Shown in pieces: positions 40,610 to 50,599 of a DNA stretch of 53,977 nt. The position numbers and the translations under genes were made by a program. Below the pieces are notes generated by a model, which was not told the origin of the DNA, did no database searches, and saw only the letters and a program-made list of their open reading frames with translations. Location: positions 126,001 to 179,977 of the forward strand of contig CAJNDS010000054.1 in assembly GCA_905221605.1 (NCBI GenBank), read 5' to 3'. Each line of letters begins with the position of its first letter. Within the stretch, counting starts at the first letter, position 1. This DNA is from Symbiodinium natans. Lineage: Eukaryota > Sar > Dinophyceae > Suessiales > Symbiodiniaceae.

Positions 40610-41400
40610 TAACCCTAAACTTCATATACCCTGCATTGTAGGCCATTTCGCAATTCCTGCTTGAAAGCTCCTTCTACCAAGTTCATCTGTGGCAGGGAGC
40701 TGTTGAACTTTTCTCAACCGATCCCGGGCTAGCGTGCTGTCACCACAGTAGTCCGGAGCAACGCTGTTGGCTACCAGCATCGCAGCGAAAATTCTTTGTG
40801 GCATGGATCTGCTGAGCATCTAAGCTCGGGCCATTCTGCTGTGACCGCGCGCACTCTGGATTGCCCCCCACGTGACAAACCTGTCTCCTTCAAATGCACC
40901 ACGCTAGCCTTGGCTGGTGCGAGCAGTTTCTTGAGTTCTCATCACAGGCACGATCAAGAGTGGACATTGGAATCTACATGTTAATTGGTCCACATCTCTG
41001 CTTTCTATCAGCTGCGACATTCTTGTGGCTGTCGGAGTCTCGGATGGAGAATGGTTACACGGGGCTTGATCTCAATTGCAGCCACTTTGAGTCTTGATGC
41101 CCTAAACCAAACTACTGTACAGCCTCAGCACTCCCCTTGCATTGATGTCTGCGGGGTCAAGACATCAACGCCGAGGAACGAGCAACCCGATGAGCTCGTT
41201 TGGAGCACCTCGTAAACTTTGTAAAACCCTTCTCCTAGGAGGCGACTCTTGCATCAAGGCGACCAAACTGCCCACCCCCCCTCAGCTCTCATCGCACTAT
41301 GCTAGGCTGTTGGCAAAGGCCGAGTCAAAGGCACGCATATGAAACAATACGCTCCTGAATCCGAAGCCCGATTCCAATCGCACTCGCGACAGCACAGCTT
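40610..41400. other. Repeat-poor stretch, strand of coding uncertain
   Basis: Unique DNA with two competing readings. On minus, 40622-40834 has a 65-codon frame containing RIFAAMLVANSVAPDYCGDS. On plus, 40894-41097 has a 67-codon frame with the hydrophobic IGIYMLIGPHLCFLSAATFL. Splice-site evidence does not decide between them. No family is recognised. Confidence 0.3.
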
Positions 41401-41692
41401 GCAACCTAAACCCTAAACTCTAAACCCGAAGGTCTTTGCCCCCGTTCCTCAGCGTTTGCTGGGCACACATCGTCCTCAGCCAGGGCCCTATGGGTGTTCG
41501 AGCAGTTCGACGGAGTCGGGTTTGGGACACTAAGCTTCAAGCAGTAGGTCATCTATCGATATCGGGCATAAACACGGCGCTCTTTCAGGATTTAGTGCTG
41601 ATGTCTGCGTTCCCGGAACCCTAAACCTAACTCTACGCCTGCTGTCAACCCTAACCCCAGCCCCCAGACAAGCAAGCCCTGAACCTTAAACC

Positions 41693-41724
<32 letters not shown>

Positions 41725-41872
41725 ACCCTAAACCCTAAACCCTAAACCCTAAACCGTTGGGGTTTGGTCATTTATGCCGCGTGGTTCAGATCCCAGGCCC
41801 GTCGGCTTTCAGCAAAAGTCGGCCGCACATCTGTCCTGTGCTTTGCAGGGGCTTAGGGTTTAGAGTGTAGGG

Positions 41873-41975
41873 TTGGGATGTTCTCCCTTATACTAGCAGT
41901 CCTTAATAGGGATTATAGGTACCCCCTGCTATAATCCCTATTACGGACTGTTAGTATAAGGGGGGACATCCCAAG
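41873..41975. repeat. Family F element, complete
   Basis: TTGGGATGTTCTCCCTTATA at the left, TATAAGGGGGGACATCCCAA at the right, and inner CAGTCCTTAATAGGGATTATA paired with TATAATCCCTATTACGGACTG. Confidence 0.95.
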
Positions 41976-42023
41976 CTTAGGGCCCTTAAAAGAGACAAAA
42001 ACAAAAACCCAAAACCCAAAGTC

Positions 42024-42094
42024 CTAAACCCTAAACCCTAAACCCTAAACCCTAAACCCTAAACCCTAAACCCTAAACCCTAAACCCTAAACCC
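42024..42094 (-). repeat. CCCTAAA array
   Basis: Ten regular units. Confidence 0.95.
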
Positions 42095-42103
42095 CCAAAA
42101 AAG

Positions 42104-42216
42104 GCAACCCTCCCCGGCCCTGGGGTGGGCACCTCGCTTGTGGAGGCAACTGGTTCCTCGCCGTTCTTCTGAACCTGGTGTGCGTGGTGCACGACCTGCA
42201 CCTTGCCCGCAGCTGA
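42104..42216 (+). CDS. Terminal exon candidate with membrane helix
   Basis: The open frame reads GGHLACGGNWFLAVLLNLVC followed by VVHDLHLARS and stop TGA 42214. NWFLAVLLNLVCVV would be a short membrane helix. Another frame is open, so confidence is modest. Confidence 0.38.
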
Positions 42217-42411
42217 TTCCCTACAGAGCCCATTTTCCCAGATTGAGCCCCGGCTAGACCCAGATCCTTCGACCCTTAAGAGATCTTTCCTTATAAGCCC
42301 CCTAAACCCTAAACCCTAAACCCTAAACCCTAAACCCTAAACCCTAAACTCTGAACGCCAAACCCTAAACCCATCTCCCCAACTTCCCGACCCTTAGTCC
42401 CCTCGAGCCGT

Positions 42412-42606
42412 TTGTTTTCTCATGCCCTGTATTCATATTTGGGACTTTCACTAAATTTGAGTACCTTCTTTCGAAGTCCTTATGAATATCCAGTTTGGAA
42501 AATACCTGTCTCAAAGCTAGGGAGTACCCAGCAACCACGTCAAGGCTCCCAAAAGAGGGGGGCGCCCCCCAAAAAAATCGAAGAATCCATATGGGGAGTT
42601 CTCTAA
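42412..42606 (+). CDS. 64-codon open frame, unknown function
   Basis: Met 42412 to TAA 42604. It contains YSYLGLSLNLSTFFRSPYEY and a basic C-terminus. It ends just before a family-C-like stretch (42603-42655) with AAAAAAGGAC. Confidence 0.33.
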   Translation: MFSHALYSYLGLSLNLSTFFRSPYEYPVWKIPVSKLGSTQQPRQGSQKRGAPPKKIEESIWGVL

Positions 42607-42928
42607 ATTAGGGTTAAGGATCCCCAAAAAAGGACTTTTATTTCGAGATTGTTTTCCCACTAAACCCTAAACCCAAAACCCTAAACCCTAAACCCCTGTT
42701 GGGGCTTCAGGTCTTGAAGCTTTCAGGTAGTTGCATCCCCTCGCGTTTCCCTGCCACTACAAAGGGCCCGAAGCCCTGGACCCTAAACACCTCTGTCTCT
42801 GGGTTTAGGGTTTAGGGTTTAGGGTTTAGGGTTTAGGGTTTAGGGGCGCGCCAGGGCCCAATTCCCACACAGGGGTCCTCAACCCTCAGCCCTGAACCCT
42901 TAAAGCCCTGACTCCAAAACACCCCAAA

Positions 42929-43168
42929 ACCCCCCCCCCCCCCCCCCAACAAAATCATCATAACAGTAAAAACACAAAGAAGAAGAAGACGAAGAAGAAG
43001 AAGAAGGAGAACAACAATAGCAATAATAATAGTGATAAGAAGATTTATAATAGTAATAATGAGCAGGGCCTACCACTGGCCGCCGCACAACGACGAGTGG
43101 TGCCTGTCGTTCACGTCTGGAGCTTGGCCCTGGAGATGTCGATCCTCTTTTTTTCCGGCTTTTTCGGG
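42929..43168 (+). CDS. Exon candidate with coding AAG/AAT microsatellite
   Basis: A C-run (42929-42947) leads to an acceptor CATCATAACAG. One open frame reads a Lys-rich and Asn-rich tract from the AAG/AAT repeats, then RRVVPVVHVWSLALEMSILF. A second open frame gives an Arg/Ile-rich tract, then AYHWPPHNDEWCLSFTSGAW. The exon ends at a TTTAGGG block. Frame not decided. Confidence 0.33.
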
Positions 43169-43756
43169 TTTAGGGTTTAGGGTTCAGGTTTTGTTTTATT
43201 AGGGTCTTAGGGCTTTGGGGTTTTGGGTTTCAGGGCTTCAAAATTTAGCGTTTAGGGTTCAGCTGCCGAATCTCCGATGCTGTGGCAGATCTGTAGGGTT
43301 GCTTGTCCAACCCCGCGATTTTTTGCGGCAGGTGCTTCGGGGCGTTGAGGGTCGAGGCAAGAGTTTTGAGGGGTTTAGGGTTTAGGGTTCTGGGTTTAGG
43401 GTTTAGGGTTTAGGGTTAGGGTTTAGGGTTTAGGGTCCCTTTTTGGGGGGCGGGTGGGTGGGGTTTTCCTTGTACAAGGTTTCGGATGCAGAAAAGCTAC
43501 CGATAGCTGCGACCCTTAAACCCCGAAGCCCCACCAACCGCCAGTTGATCATTTCTTGGCGAAGCTATGTCTGTGACCCCTAAACCCTAAACCCTAAACC
43601 CTAAACCCTAAACCCGATGTCCGAAGTTCTTCAAAGGGTTGAGGTGTTTTTGAGGAAGTTTTGGAGCTCAGGGCTTGGCTTAGAGTGCTGTAGGGCTAAA
43701 CAGGTTCAGGGAAACTGACAGGGTTTCGGGTTGATTTTGGGCTCATTTTACCGCAG

Positions 43757-43969
43757 TTGCCCAAGGCTCGGCTTCACGTCGGCCGCGCTGAGCTCTTGTC
43801 CGGTGTTCTTCTCGCTGTTTTCGCACGCGCGGGGACCCAGGACAATGTAGACAGGCCCTTGTTGCAAGGCCCTTGTTGCATGTTGCATCTTCCACATTGG
43901 GAGAAACCGGATATTATTCAGGAGTCCTCTTCCGCCTTAGCAGCCTTGTTATTGGCCTTGTGGGTTTAG
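43757..43969 (+). CDS. 70-codon exon, unknown function
   Basis: Acceptor GGCTCATTTTACCGCAG. The frame reads LPKARLHVGRAELLSGVLLA, then VFARAGTQDNVDRPL, and later SALAALLLALW. It ends at TAG 43967 or a donor GTTTAG. CAAGGCCCTTGTTG is locally duplicated. No family recognised. Confidence 0.42.
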   Translation: MPKARLHVGRAELLSGVLLAVFARAGTQDNVDRPLLQGPCCMLHLPHWEKPDIIQESSSALAALLLALWV

Positions 43970-44394
43970 GCCCCCTTTGGCTGCAGCATCCCATGCCGGA
44001 AGTCCTAAACGTTAGAGATCAGGGCCGCTGAGACCTTGATTCTCTGTATCGATCTCTCTGTCTCTCTTTCTTTTCACACTCTCTCTGCCGCTGTCGTTTA
44101 TCACCCTAAACCCTAAACCCTGAACCCTGAACCCTGAACCCTAAACCCTAAACCCTAAACCCTATCAAGCCCGAAAGCTCTTAGGCCCCTGTATAGTTGG
44201 GAAGAGTCACAAAAGAACGTGGCCATGTTGGGCCAGGGGGCTTGAAGAAGGCTTGGGGTCTTCAATTGTTTGTTTTAGGGGGTTCTTGAGGGTTCGGGTG
44301 CATCTTTCCCCGTTTCTCCAAGCCCTGAACCCTAGAGCCGCAAACCTACAGCCTTCAACCCTTGGGAAATTCCTTGAAGCCTCAAGCAGCCCCG

Positions 44395-44769
44395 AAACCC
44401 TGTAGGATTACCTTGAATGTGCAGAGGGCTCCGAGTACACTGGGCCGGTATATCTTTGCAGGGTACCCAAAAAAGGCAGCAATGATGTGGAGAACTTGCC
44501 CCGAAAACCACATCCCATGTAAGCCCGTGCTTGAAGGTTCATGGCTACTGAGAGGGTTATAAGTGAGGCAACTTAAAAGGTTCTTCTGTGTACCCCGACT
44601 TAGAACCACCCATCAACCTTCAAGTACCCGAAGCCCTAAACCCTAAACCCCAAACCCCAAACCCTAAACCCTATCTCATGGAGCCGTAGCCTCGCAGCAT
44701 GGGGGCCAAGCAGAAGCCTGTGCAGAAAAAGCCGGCGACGGCGAAGCCCATCAGCCAAGGCACCCTGAT
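44395..44769 (+). CDS. Two exons around a family A intron, unknown function
   Basis: The exon ending at 44518 contains GRYIFAGYPKKAAMMWRTCP and has a strong donor ATCCCAT|GTAAGC. The intron 44519-44689 holds a complete family-A element plus CCCTAAA units. The exon 44690-44769 joins in phase, reads GGQAEACAEKAGDGEAHQP and ends with a strong donor GAT|GTAAGA. An alternative frame of the second exon begins MGAKQKPVQKKPATAKP. Family unknown. Confidence 0.42.
44527..44626. repeat. Family A element
   Basis: GTGCTTGAAGGTTCATGGCTAC at the left and ACCCATCAACCTTCAAGTAC at the right. Confidence 0.9.
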
Positions 44770-44820
44770 GTAAGATGATAAGATTCTGAGCGTTCGGCTT
44801 TAGGCTGACTGTAGGTATTG

Positions 44821-44905
44821 TATATATATATATATATATACGTATATGCATATGTATATGTATACGTATATGTATGTGTATGTGAATGTGTATGTGTATG
44901 TGTAG
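44821..44905. repeat. (TA)n / TATGTG microsatellite
   Basis: (TA)10 then TATATGCATATG, GTATATG and TGTATG units. It lies just downstream of a donor. Confidence 0.9.
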
Positions 44906-45517
44906 GTATATGCAGCTCAGGGTAAAATCCTGCAAGGAGCCCTTTATTTTGCCCGCCGCCGAGGCTTCTCACGAAGGGCTTAGGCTCAAGATTCGCCAAG
45001 AAAGGCAGTTGAGAAAGCCCACCTGAGCACCGAATGACACCAACGCCAACGCCCCAAGGCCTTCACTTTAGTTTACGGGTGTCGTGCCTAGGCTTTAACT
45101 AGACAATAGAATCCATTCTCGTAATTGTCTACTATTACTTCTTTGCGGCCGGCTTGGGGAGGGTCGCCAAACACCTTCTCACTCTGTCTGGGGCGGCAGA
45201 TCTGCTGAAAGCAGCCTTAGAACCCTAGGCCTTAAACCCGAAAGCCTGCCAAACCCTGCCCACTTTCACTTCCACTGGGGGCGGGGGTGGTTTAGGGTGT
45301 GGGGGGTTAGGGTTTGGGGTTTAGGGTTTAGGGATTAGGGTTTCGGGTTTCGGGTTTCGGGTTTATGGTGAACGTGCACGTGTGGCCGTGCCAGGCGGGC
45401 TCGGAGACTATGCAACCTGGCATCGTAGGATGTTGGAGACTTCTGCGTGGGACCCTCAAGTTGAGGGTTTAACTAAGGGCTGTGAATATACTGTTCGTAT
45501 AAGGGGAACATCCCAAG

Positions 45518-47376
45518 CTGTGGGCAGCGAGAGACAGCGAAGCAGCGCTGAGGCGCAGATCGATGTGCGCAGCGCCCAAGATCTGGAGCGTTGGCTGAAA
45601 GCTCATCACAAGCAGGAGACTCTGGTAGGGTTTAGGGTTTAGGGTTTAGGGTTTAGGGTTTAGGGTTTAGGGTTTAGGGTTTAGGGTTTAGGGTTTAGGG
45701 TTTAGGGTTTAGGGTTTAGGGTTTAGGGTTTAGGGTTAGGGTTTAGGGTTTAGACGGTTTAGGGTTTAGACGGTATAGGGTTTAGACGGTTTAGGGTTTA
45801 GACGGTTTAGGGTTTAGACGGTTTAGGGTTTAGACGGTTTAGGGTTTAGACGGTTTAGGGTTTAGACGGTTTAGGGTTTAGACGGTTTAGGGTTTAGACG
45901 GTTTAGGGTTTCGGGTTTCGGGTTTGAGTTTTATGGTTCAGGGTGTACGGCAGGCAATCGCGGCAGTCCGGGGAATCGTCCTGCCTGCTCCCTAACTATA
46001 AAGGTGGGGGGGGGGGGGGGGCATTTAAGGCTTGGCAGGGAGGGTGGTTGAGTGGTTGTTGGGCCAAATGCCACTTCTTCAATTTTTTGCTTGAGGGAGA
46101 ATCCCACAGAAGCCTAAATGAACACGAAGGGCTACATACCGTTCTCTTTCCTAGCTCAGGTTGTCAAGTTGCATGGGCCAAAGCCCTGCCCTAAACCCTA
46201 CCGAGAGTATCCTGGGTTTAGGGTTTAGAGTTTAGAGTCTAGGGCTTAGGGTTTAGAGTTTAAACTTAGGGTTTGCCCTAATACTTGGGTGGATTGACTC
46301 TTAGGTCAAACCCTGAGCCTAAACCCTGAACCCGGCCTCTCAGGATAAGTCCGTGTGGATTACTCGCTGGAAGCAGGGCACCAAGTTTCACGTGCCGTTG
46401 CCCGACGCCTGGTCTGCGAGGTGGCACTGCGGGGATTTGATGTTCTGCGTTTTGTTCTCTGTACCGAAGGGAAAGCTTGCCCTAGACCCTAAACCCTAAG
46501 CCCAACTTACATTCTCTTACTCTGTAGGTAAGTTTCCGAGGGTTCGGGGACTTGGGGCTCAGGCTTAAGGACTGTTGGGCATGATCTGCCCTCACGGAGA
46601 AAGCCTAGGCACCGAAACCCCAGGGTTTCGAGGATATGGGGCAACTGGAATCCAGTGAGCTTGAGTCAAGCTTTAGGGTTGAGGGTTTAGGGTTTAGGGC
46701 TTAGGAATAGACACGGGTGAGATCTGGGGAACGGCTGGAACCGGGGAAGCAGCTGAGAACAAATCACCCCGGAACAAGCGGCTCTGCGGCCCTCCCTGTT
46801 TTTGACATTTGGAGTCCAATTTGGAGTCGAAGTTAGAGTCAGTTTCGGGCAGCTTGCTGGTAGCACCGGAAGCTTTCCGCAAGTGGGTGATTTAGAAGCA
46901 GCCACTTCACAGCCTGGGCCCCATATTCCCTTTTTTGCTAGGGTTCAGGGTTTTTTGAGAAGCCCCTTTAACGAAAAAGGGCACCCTTTCGTTTCGTAGG
47001 TTACTCTTGGGTCTAGATTTTAGATTCTAAGGGTAGCTTCATGGGCCCTTCATATGGTCCCTTACCTCCGTTGTAGGCCCTTGGGATTGTGTAGGGTACA
47101 GAAGGGGTGTTTAAGTGGTCACCTTTTCAGGGCACATATTAAGGGACCATGCACTACGCTAAGATAGATGACCCAGAGGGTCCATTTGTAGTACTATTAT
47201 GGAAGAAGGTACCCCAAAACCCTATTCAGCATGGTTTTTGGGTATCTAATTCCATAATCGTAATACAAACGGACCCTCTGGGTGAGCTACAAGCCAAGGA
47301 CATCGTCGCCGAAGCGTTGGCGTGGGGGTGGATTGACAGCCATACTCGCAAGCTGGACGACCAGCGGAGTCTGTAG
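45518..47376 (+). CDS. YdeI/OmdA-family domain protein, N-terminal half in three exons
   Basis: Exon 45518-45624 contains AQIDVRSAQDLERWLKAHHK. Exon 46344-46391 reads DKSVWITRWKQGTKFH. Exon 47287-47372/76 reads LQAKDIVAEALAWGWIDSHT then RKLDDQRSL. Joined, this matches the N-terminal YdeI (OmdA, bacteriocin-protection) fold: WL..H, then VW...KKGT..H, then D.V.EAL.FGWIDS...LD..R. Both junctions are phase 0, and spacing from KFH to GWID matches family members. The first intron (45625-46343) opens with a 280-bp telomere-like array. The second (46392-47286) contains a family-B2 and the family-D element. The usual FTPR...W region is not found; TAG 47374 would truncate it, or the exon ends at CT|GTAGCT. 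The family is mainly bacterial, with a poorly defined role. Confidence 0.65.
45629..45915 (+). repeat. TTTAGGG array grading into a 16-bp higher-order repeat
   Basis: About 17 pure heptamers (45629-45750) and then about ten copies of a 16-mer TTTAGGGTTTAGACGG. The array starts four bases after the exon end, inside the donor sequence GTAGGG. Confidence 0.95.
46917..47016. repeat. Family B2 element
   Basis: Right end AGGTTACTCTTGGGTCTAG and core AAAAAGGGCACCCTTTCG. The left end is diverged (GGGCCCCATATTCCC). Confidence 0.7.
47171..47283. repeat. Family D element, copy 2, inverted relative to copy 1
   Basis: ACCCAGAGGGTCC/GGACCCTCTGGGT ends. The inner sequence is close to the reverse complement of 5388-5500. 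Its right end supplies the acceptor before the GWID exon. Confidence 0.9.
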
Positions 47377-47412
47377 CTCGGCTGCGGCTTCTCGCCTTGG
47401 CAAGTAATTCAA

Positions 47413-47511
47413 GGACTTACTAACTGAGTGCACTTCACTTTTTGTCATGCTGCAATCCCCTATAGAAGTGAAAGTGTACGCTTTTTGGGGGCCTATGAAC
47501 TCAGCAACTAT
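47413..47511. repeat. Family G element, copy 2
   Basis: CTTACTAACTGAGTGCACTTCACTTTTTG at the left and GAAGTGAAAGTGTACG plus GAACTCAGCAACTATG at the right. Confidence 0.85.
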
Positions 47512-47623
47512 GAGGAGTCAGTAGGATAACTCCAGCCATGAGCCTACTTGTCGCTGTTGCTTTGTACCTACTTACCCATGTCCCTCGATCCTCCGGCCAT
47601 AGTTTGCAGAGCTGACCATCTAG

Positions 47624-47692
47624 GGAACGCTAGATCAAGTTAAAGCCGCACTGGACACATGGGTCAAGCACACCCGTGTCCATGCTTTCAGA
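47624..47692 (+). CDS. Exon candidate downstream of the YdeI exons
   Basis: After GACCATCTAG the frame reads GTLDQVKAALDTWVKHTRVH and ends TTCAGA|GTATAA. It could continue the YdeI gene or start another. It does not match the expected YdeI C-terminal motif. Confidence 0.38.
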
Positions 47693-47738
47693 GTATAACA
47701 GCTTGCCCCACATGGCTGTTGTGAAAAACTGTCTTGTT

Positions 47739-47839
47739 CGGTTTAGGGTTTAGGGTTTAGGGTTTAGGGTTTAGGGTTTAGGGTTTAGGGTTTAGGGTTT
47801 AGGGTTTAGGGTTTAGGGTTTAGGGTTTAGGGTTTAGGG
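47739..47839 (+). repeat. TTTAGGG array, 14 units
   Basis: Pure array that starts as GTTTAGGG after TCTTGTTCG. Confidence 0.95.
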
Positions 47840-48038
47840 TTGGCTCCCAACAATATGTAGACCATAGCACCATACATCCTCTCCAACCCCTTTTCACAAG
47901 GATCTACAGCTGAGGGTTTAATTTTCGGGTTTAGGATTTGGGTTTTGGGTTTGGGTAACGCTAAACCCTAAACCCCCTCAACCACCACACGCCGACAACT
48001 TGGGGTGAACCGTGGCAGCTGACGCGTTTTGGGTTCAG

Positions 48039-48125
48039 GTCTTTTGAGGGCCAGAGTTCGGAAGAGATCATAAGAACGGTCGCCTTGCCCTCAAGATCGG
48101 TCAAAACTGGGATACTACACCCCCT
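48039..48125 (+). CDS. Exon candidate
   Basis: Acceptor GTTTTGGGTTCAG. The frame reads FEGQSSEEIIRTVALPSRSV then KTGILH, and runs on into a CACCC-rich stretch. Function unknown. Confidence 0.38.
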
Positions 48126-48276
48126 TACCGCCCACACCTCCACCCACACCCACCCCGACCCACCCCCGACGCCCAACCCCCCCACGCACTGACGCACTCA
48201 CATGCGCACACACGCTGACACGACCGACATGCTCAGACACTCGCACACTCACACGCCCACTGAGAGGTTTCGGTAG

Positions 48277-48595
48277 GGCCTCGGTGGAGGCTTCCGGGGC
48301 TTGATTCAGCGCGTACTGTTGTGGATTGGTGGGGCCTCAACCCGTGACACACTTCAGACTCATCTGCCTGGGCTAGCCTACGACGAGAGGTCGGGCAAGT
48401 TTTCGTCCATCTTTAGGTTCAGGGTTTAGGGTACTCCTTGCAGCTGTTTGAGAGTATCAGTTGCATTTTCCATCGCCCGCGGCTCAATCCGATGCAGGTG
48501 CGTGCGTGAAGTCCGCTTTGTCACAACCTGTTGTGTCAACATGCCCAAGCAGGTGAACTACGTATTTCCTTTCCCAGCCCTGCCGAATCTATGTG
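48277..48595 (+). CDS. Three exons in phase, unknown function
   Basis: Exon 48277 to about 48426 reads GLIQRVLLWIGGASTRDTLQ then THLPGLAYDERSGKFSSIF. A very short heptamer-containing gap ends TACTCCTTGCAG. Exon 48444-48497 reads FESISCIFHRPRLNPMQ. Intron 48498-48552 (GTGCGTG...CCAAGCAG) is 55 bp. Exon 48553-48595 reads VNYVFPFPALPNLC and meets GTTGTTTAGGG. The last junction is phase 0 with good sites at both ends. The first gap would be only 20-31 bp, which is short for an intron. Family unknown. Confidence 0.4.
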
Positions 48596-49737
48596 GTTGT
48601 TTAGGGTTTATACATTTTATAGGGTCTAGGGTCTAGGGTCTAGGGTCTAGGGTCTAGGGCTTCGGGTTTAGGGCTTCTTTGCAAGGGATGTTTTGGTGGG
48701 TGCCACAGGCTCGGTGAAATCAACCCCACGAGTTTCCGCGAGTAGCAGGCGCAGCTACGCGTTTGGGTCAAGAATATCCCTAACCACTATAGGGTTTAGG
48801 GTTTAGGGTGTAGTTTTTAGGGTTTAGGGTAGCCCTTAAAGTTCACCTTTGCCATGGCCCAAGATGGACGTGCTTACCCAAACCCCAAAACCCCAAACCC
48901 GCGATGTGCGCGTGCTACTCTCCCGACTCCGCTGCACCTGGGTCTAAACCGTAGACCCTAAACTTCCCTAAACTCTAAACCCTAAACCCTGGATCCTGAA
49001 CCCTAGGCCCTTGGCATTCAACCACAATCCTAGCCTAAATTCCATAACCCCTCAAACCACCCATAGACTTTGTCGGTTGTGCGCCTGAGGCTGCTGATTT
49101 CCCCGCGCCGGAAACTTGCTTGCTCTTTGCATAGGGGTTTAGGGTTAGGGGTGCACAGACCCTGAACCTAAATTCTTAGTTTTCGGGTTTAGGCTTTTTG
49201 GTTTCTTCATGTGGTGGCCTGGGGATTTCGTAGGTTTGGGATACTATTCTTGATCCGGGTGGGTGGTTGGGGGGGGGGTATCTTCGGTTTTTTGCTTCTG
49301 AGGGGTCGGTTTCATGGTCCCATCTGTCAAACGGCACCATGCGCTCCTTCCCCAAGGGTTTAGGTTTAGGGCATAGGGTTTCCCTATTAGGATTTAACAA
49401 AACCCTAAAGACTCCGTACCCTCAACCCGCCTACAGAGCCTAAACCCTAAACTCTGAAGGCTAAGTAACCAGAAAAATTGTATGTGATTCTATTTCGAGA
49501 TGGCGAGTTTTTGTCTAACAAGCCGGCGCCGCGCAAAGCCCGCCCCAATAAAGGACTCCGAAAACCGAGCTTAAGCAAATTGATCGAAAACGCCCTGGAG
49601 ATTAAAAGGTCAATTTCCTTAAGCGTTTGCTTTTCGACAACCTATCTGTCATTCTGAATTTCAAAGTTTAGTGTCTAAACAAAGCCGGTCCTGCGCGCAG
49701 CTCAGGACTTCCATGGAGCCCCAAACATCCGTGGCGG

Positions 49738-50022
49738 TATAGGGTTTAGGGTTTAGGGTTTAAACCCTAAAGGGTTTAGGGTTTAGGGTTAGGGTTTAGG
49801 GTTTCGGGTTTAGGGTTTAGGGCTTAGGGCTTAGGGCTTAGGGCTTAGGGAGGCCAAGAAGGGTCCAACCCCCCCGCAACCCAAAGAGGCCCCCGTTCAC
49901 GACCCCCCGGCCCAAACAAGCTTGCGGGAGACTCTCCCGCCCCCCCCCCCCCCCCCCCCGTTAGGGTTTAGGGTTTAGGGTTTAGGGTTTAGGGTTTAGG
50001 GTTCAGGGTTCAGGGTTTAGGG
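49738..50022 (+). repeat. TTTAGGG blocks around a C-run
   Basis: A degenerate block at 49738-49850 with GGGCTTA units, a C21 run at 49938-49959, and a pure block at 49961-50022. Confidence 0.85.
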
Positions 50023-50116
50023 CAGTAGGCTCCAAAACAGAAACTTTCGGTCAGCTTGTCGGTCGAAACTTGCGGGCGAACAGGGTCGAACAGTTCGTTC
50101 AAAACTTTTCAGTGTA

Positions 50117-50203
50117 AACCCTAAACCCGAAACCCGAAACTAAACCCTAAACCCTAAACCCTAAACCCTAAACCCTAAACCCTAAACCCTAAACCCTAAA
50201 CCC
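50117..50203 (-). repeat. CCCTAAA array
   Basis: Eleven units with CCCGAAA at both ends. Confidence 0.9.
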
Positions 50204-50284
50204 GAACCTTTCGGGGCACCCTCCCCCTGAAACCGACGCGTGTATTTGTATTTTTAAAACCCACCCAGAAACAGATTTAAAAAG

Positions 50285-50395
50285 CTTGGTAGCCCAGTGG
50301 TACCCTGTACCCTTTTTTGGGTTTCGGGTTCCCTCATAAGGTTACCAACCCGAAAAAGGGTGCCCTTATTACAATAGGGTTACAGGGCTACCCAG
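50285..50395. repeat. Family B element
   Basis: CTTGGTAGCCCAGTGGTACCC at the left, GGGTTACAGGGCTACCCAG at the right, and inner CCCTTTTTTGGGTTTCGGG paired with CCCGAAAAAGGGTGCCC. Confidence 0.9.
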
Positions 50396-50599
50396 ATAGA
50401 TTGGGCTCAAAGAAAACTTTCGTTCAAAACTTGTTTGGGACCGAGACCCTATGCAATTTCTATTCAAAGCTCCAAAACACAAATTCAGAATTTGGCGAGC
50501 CCAACCCGCCCCATCCTTTAAAATAACAAAATGTAATCTTTCGGCCAAAGCTTTTTTGGGGCCCAAGCCCTATACAATTTCTATATGCCCGAGAAAAAC

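Noticed and set aside
44636-44999. Minus-strand frames of 82-99 codons with His/Ile or His/Thr tracts
   Set aside because: They read through the (TA)n/TATGTG microsatellite and heptamers.
47149-47286. Reading straight through the family-D element in the 75-codon frame
   Set aside because: The element is a repeat found elsewhere, and the YdeI domain needs KFH to join directly to LQAKD.
3355-50203. Interpretation of the arrays as chromosome-end telomeres
   Set aside because: Blocks are short, in both orientations, and flanked by unique or exon-like DNA on both sides.
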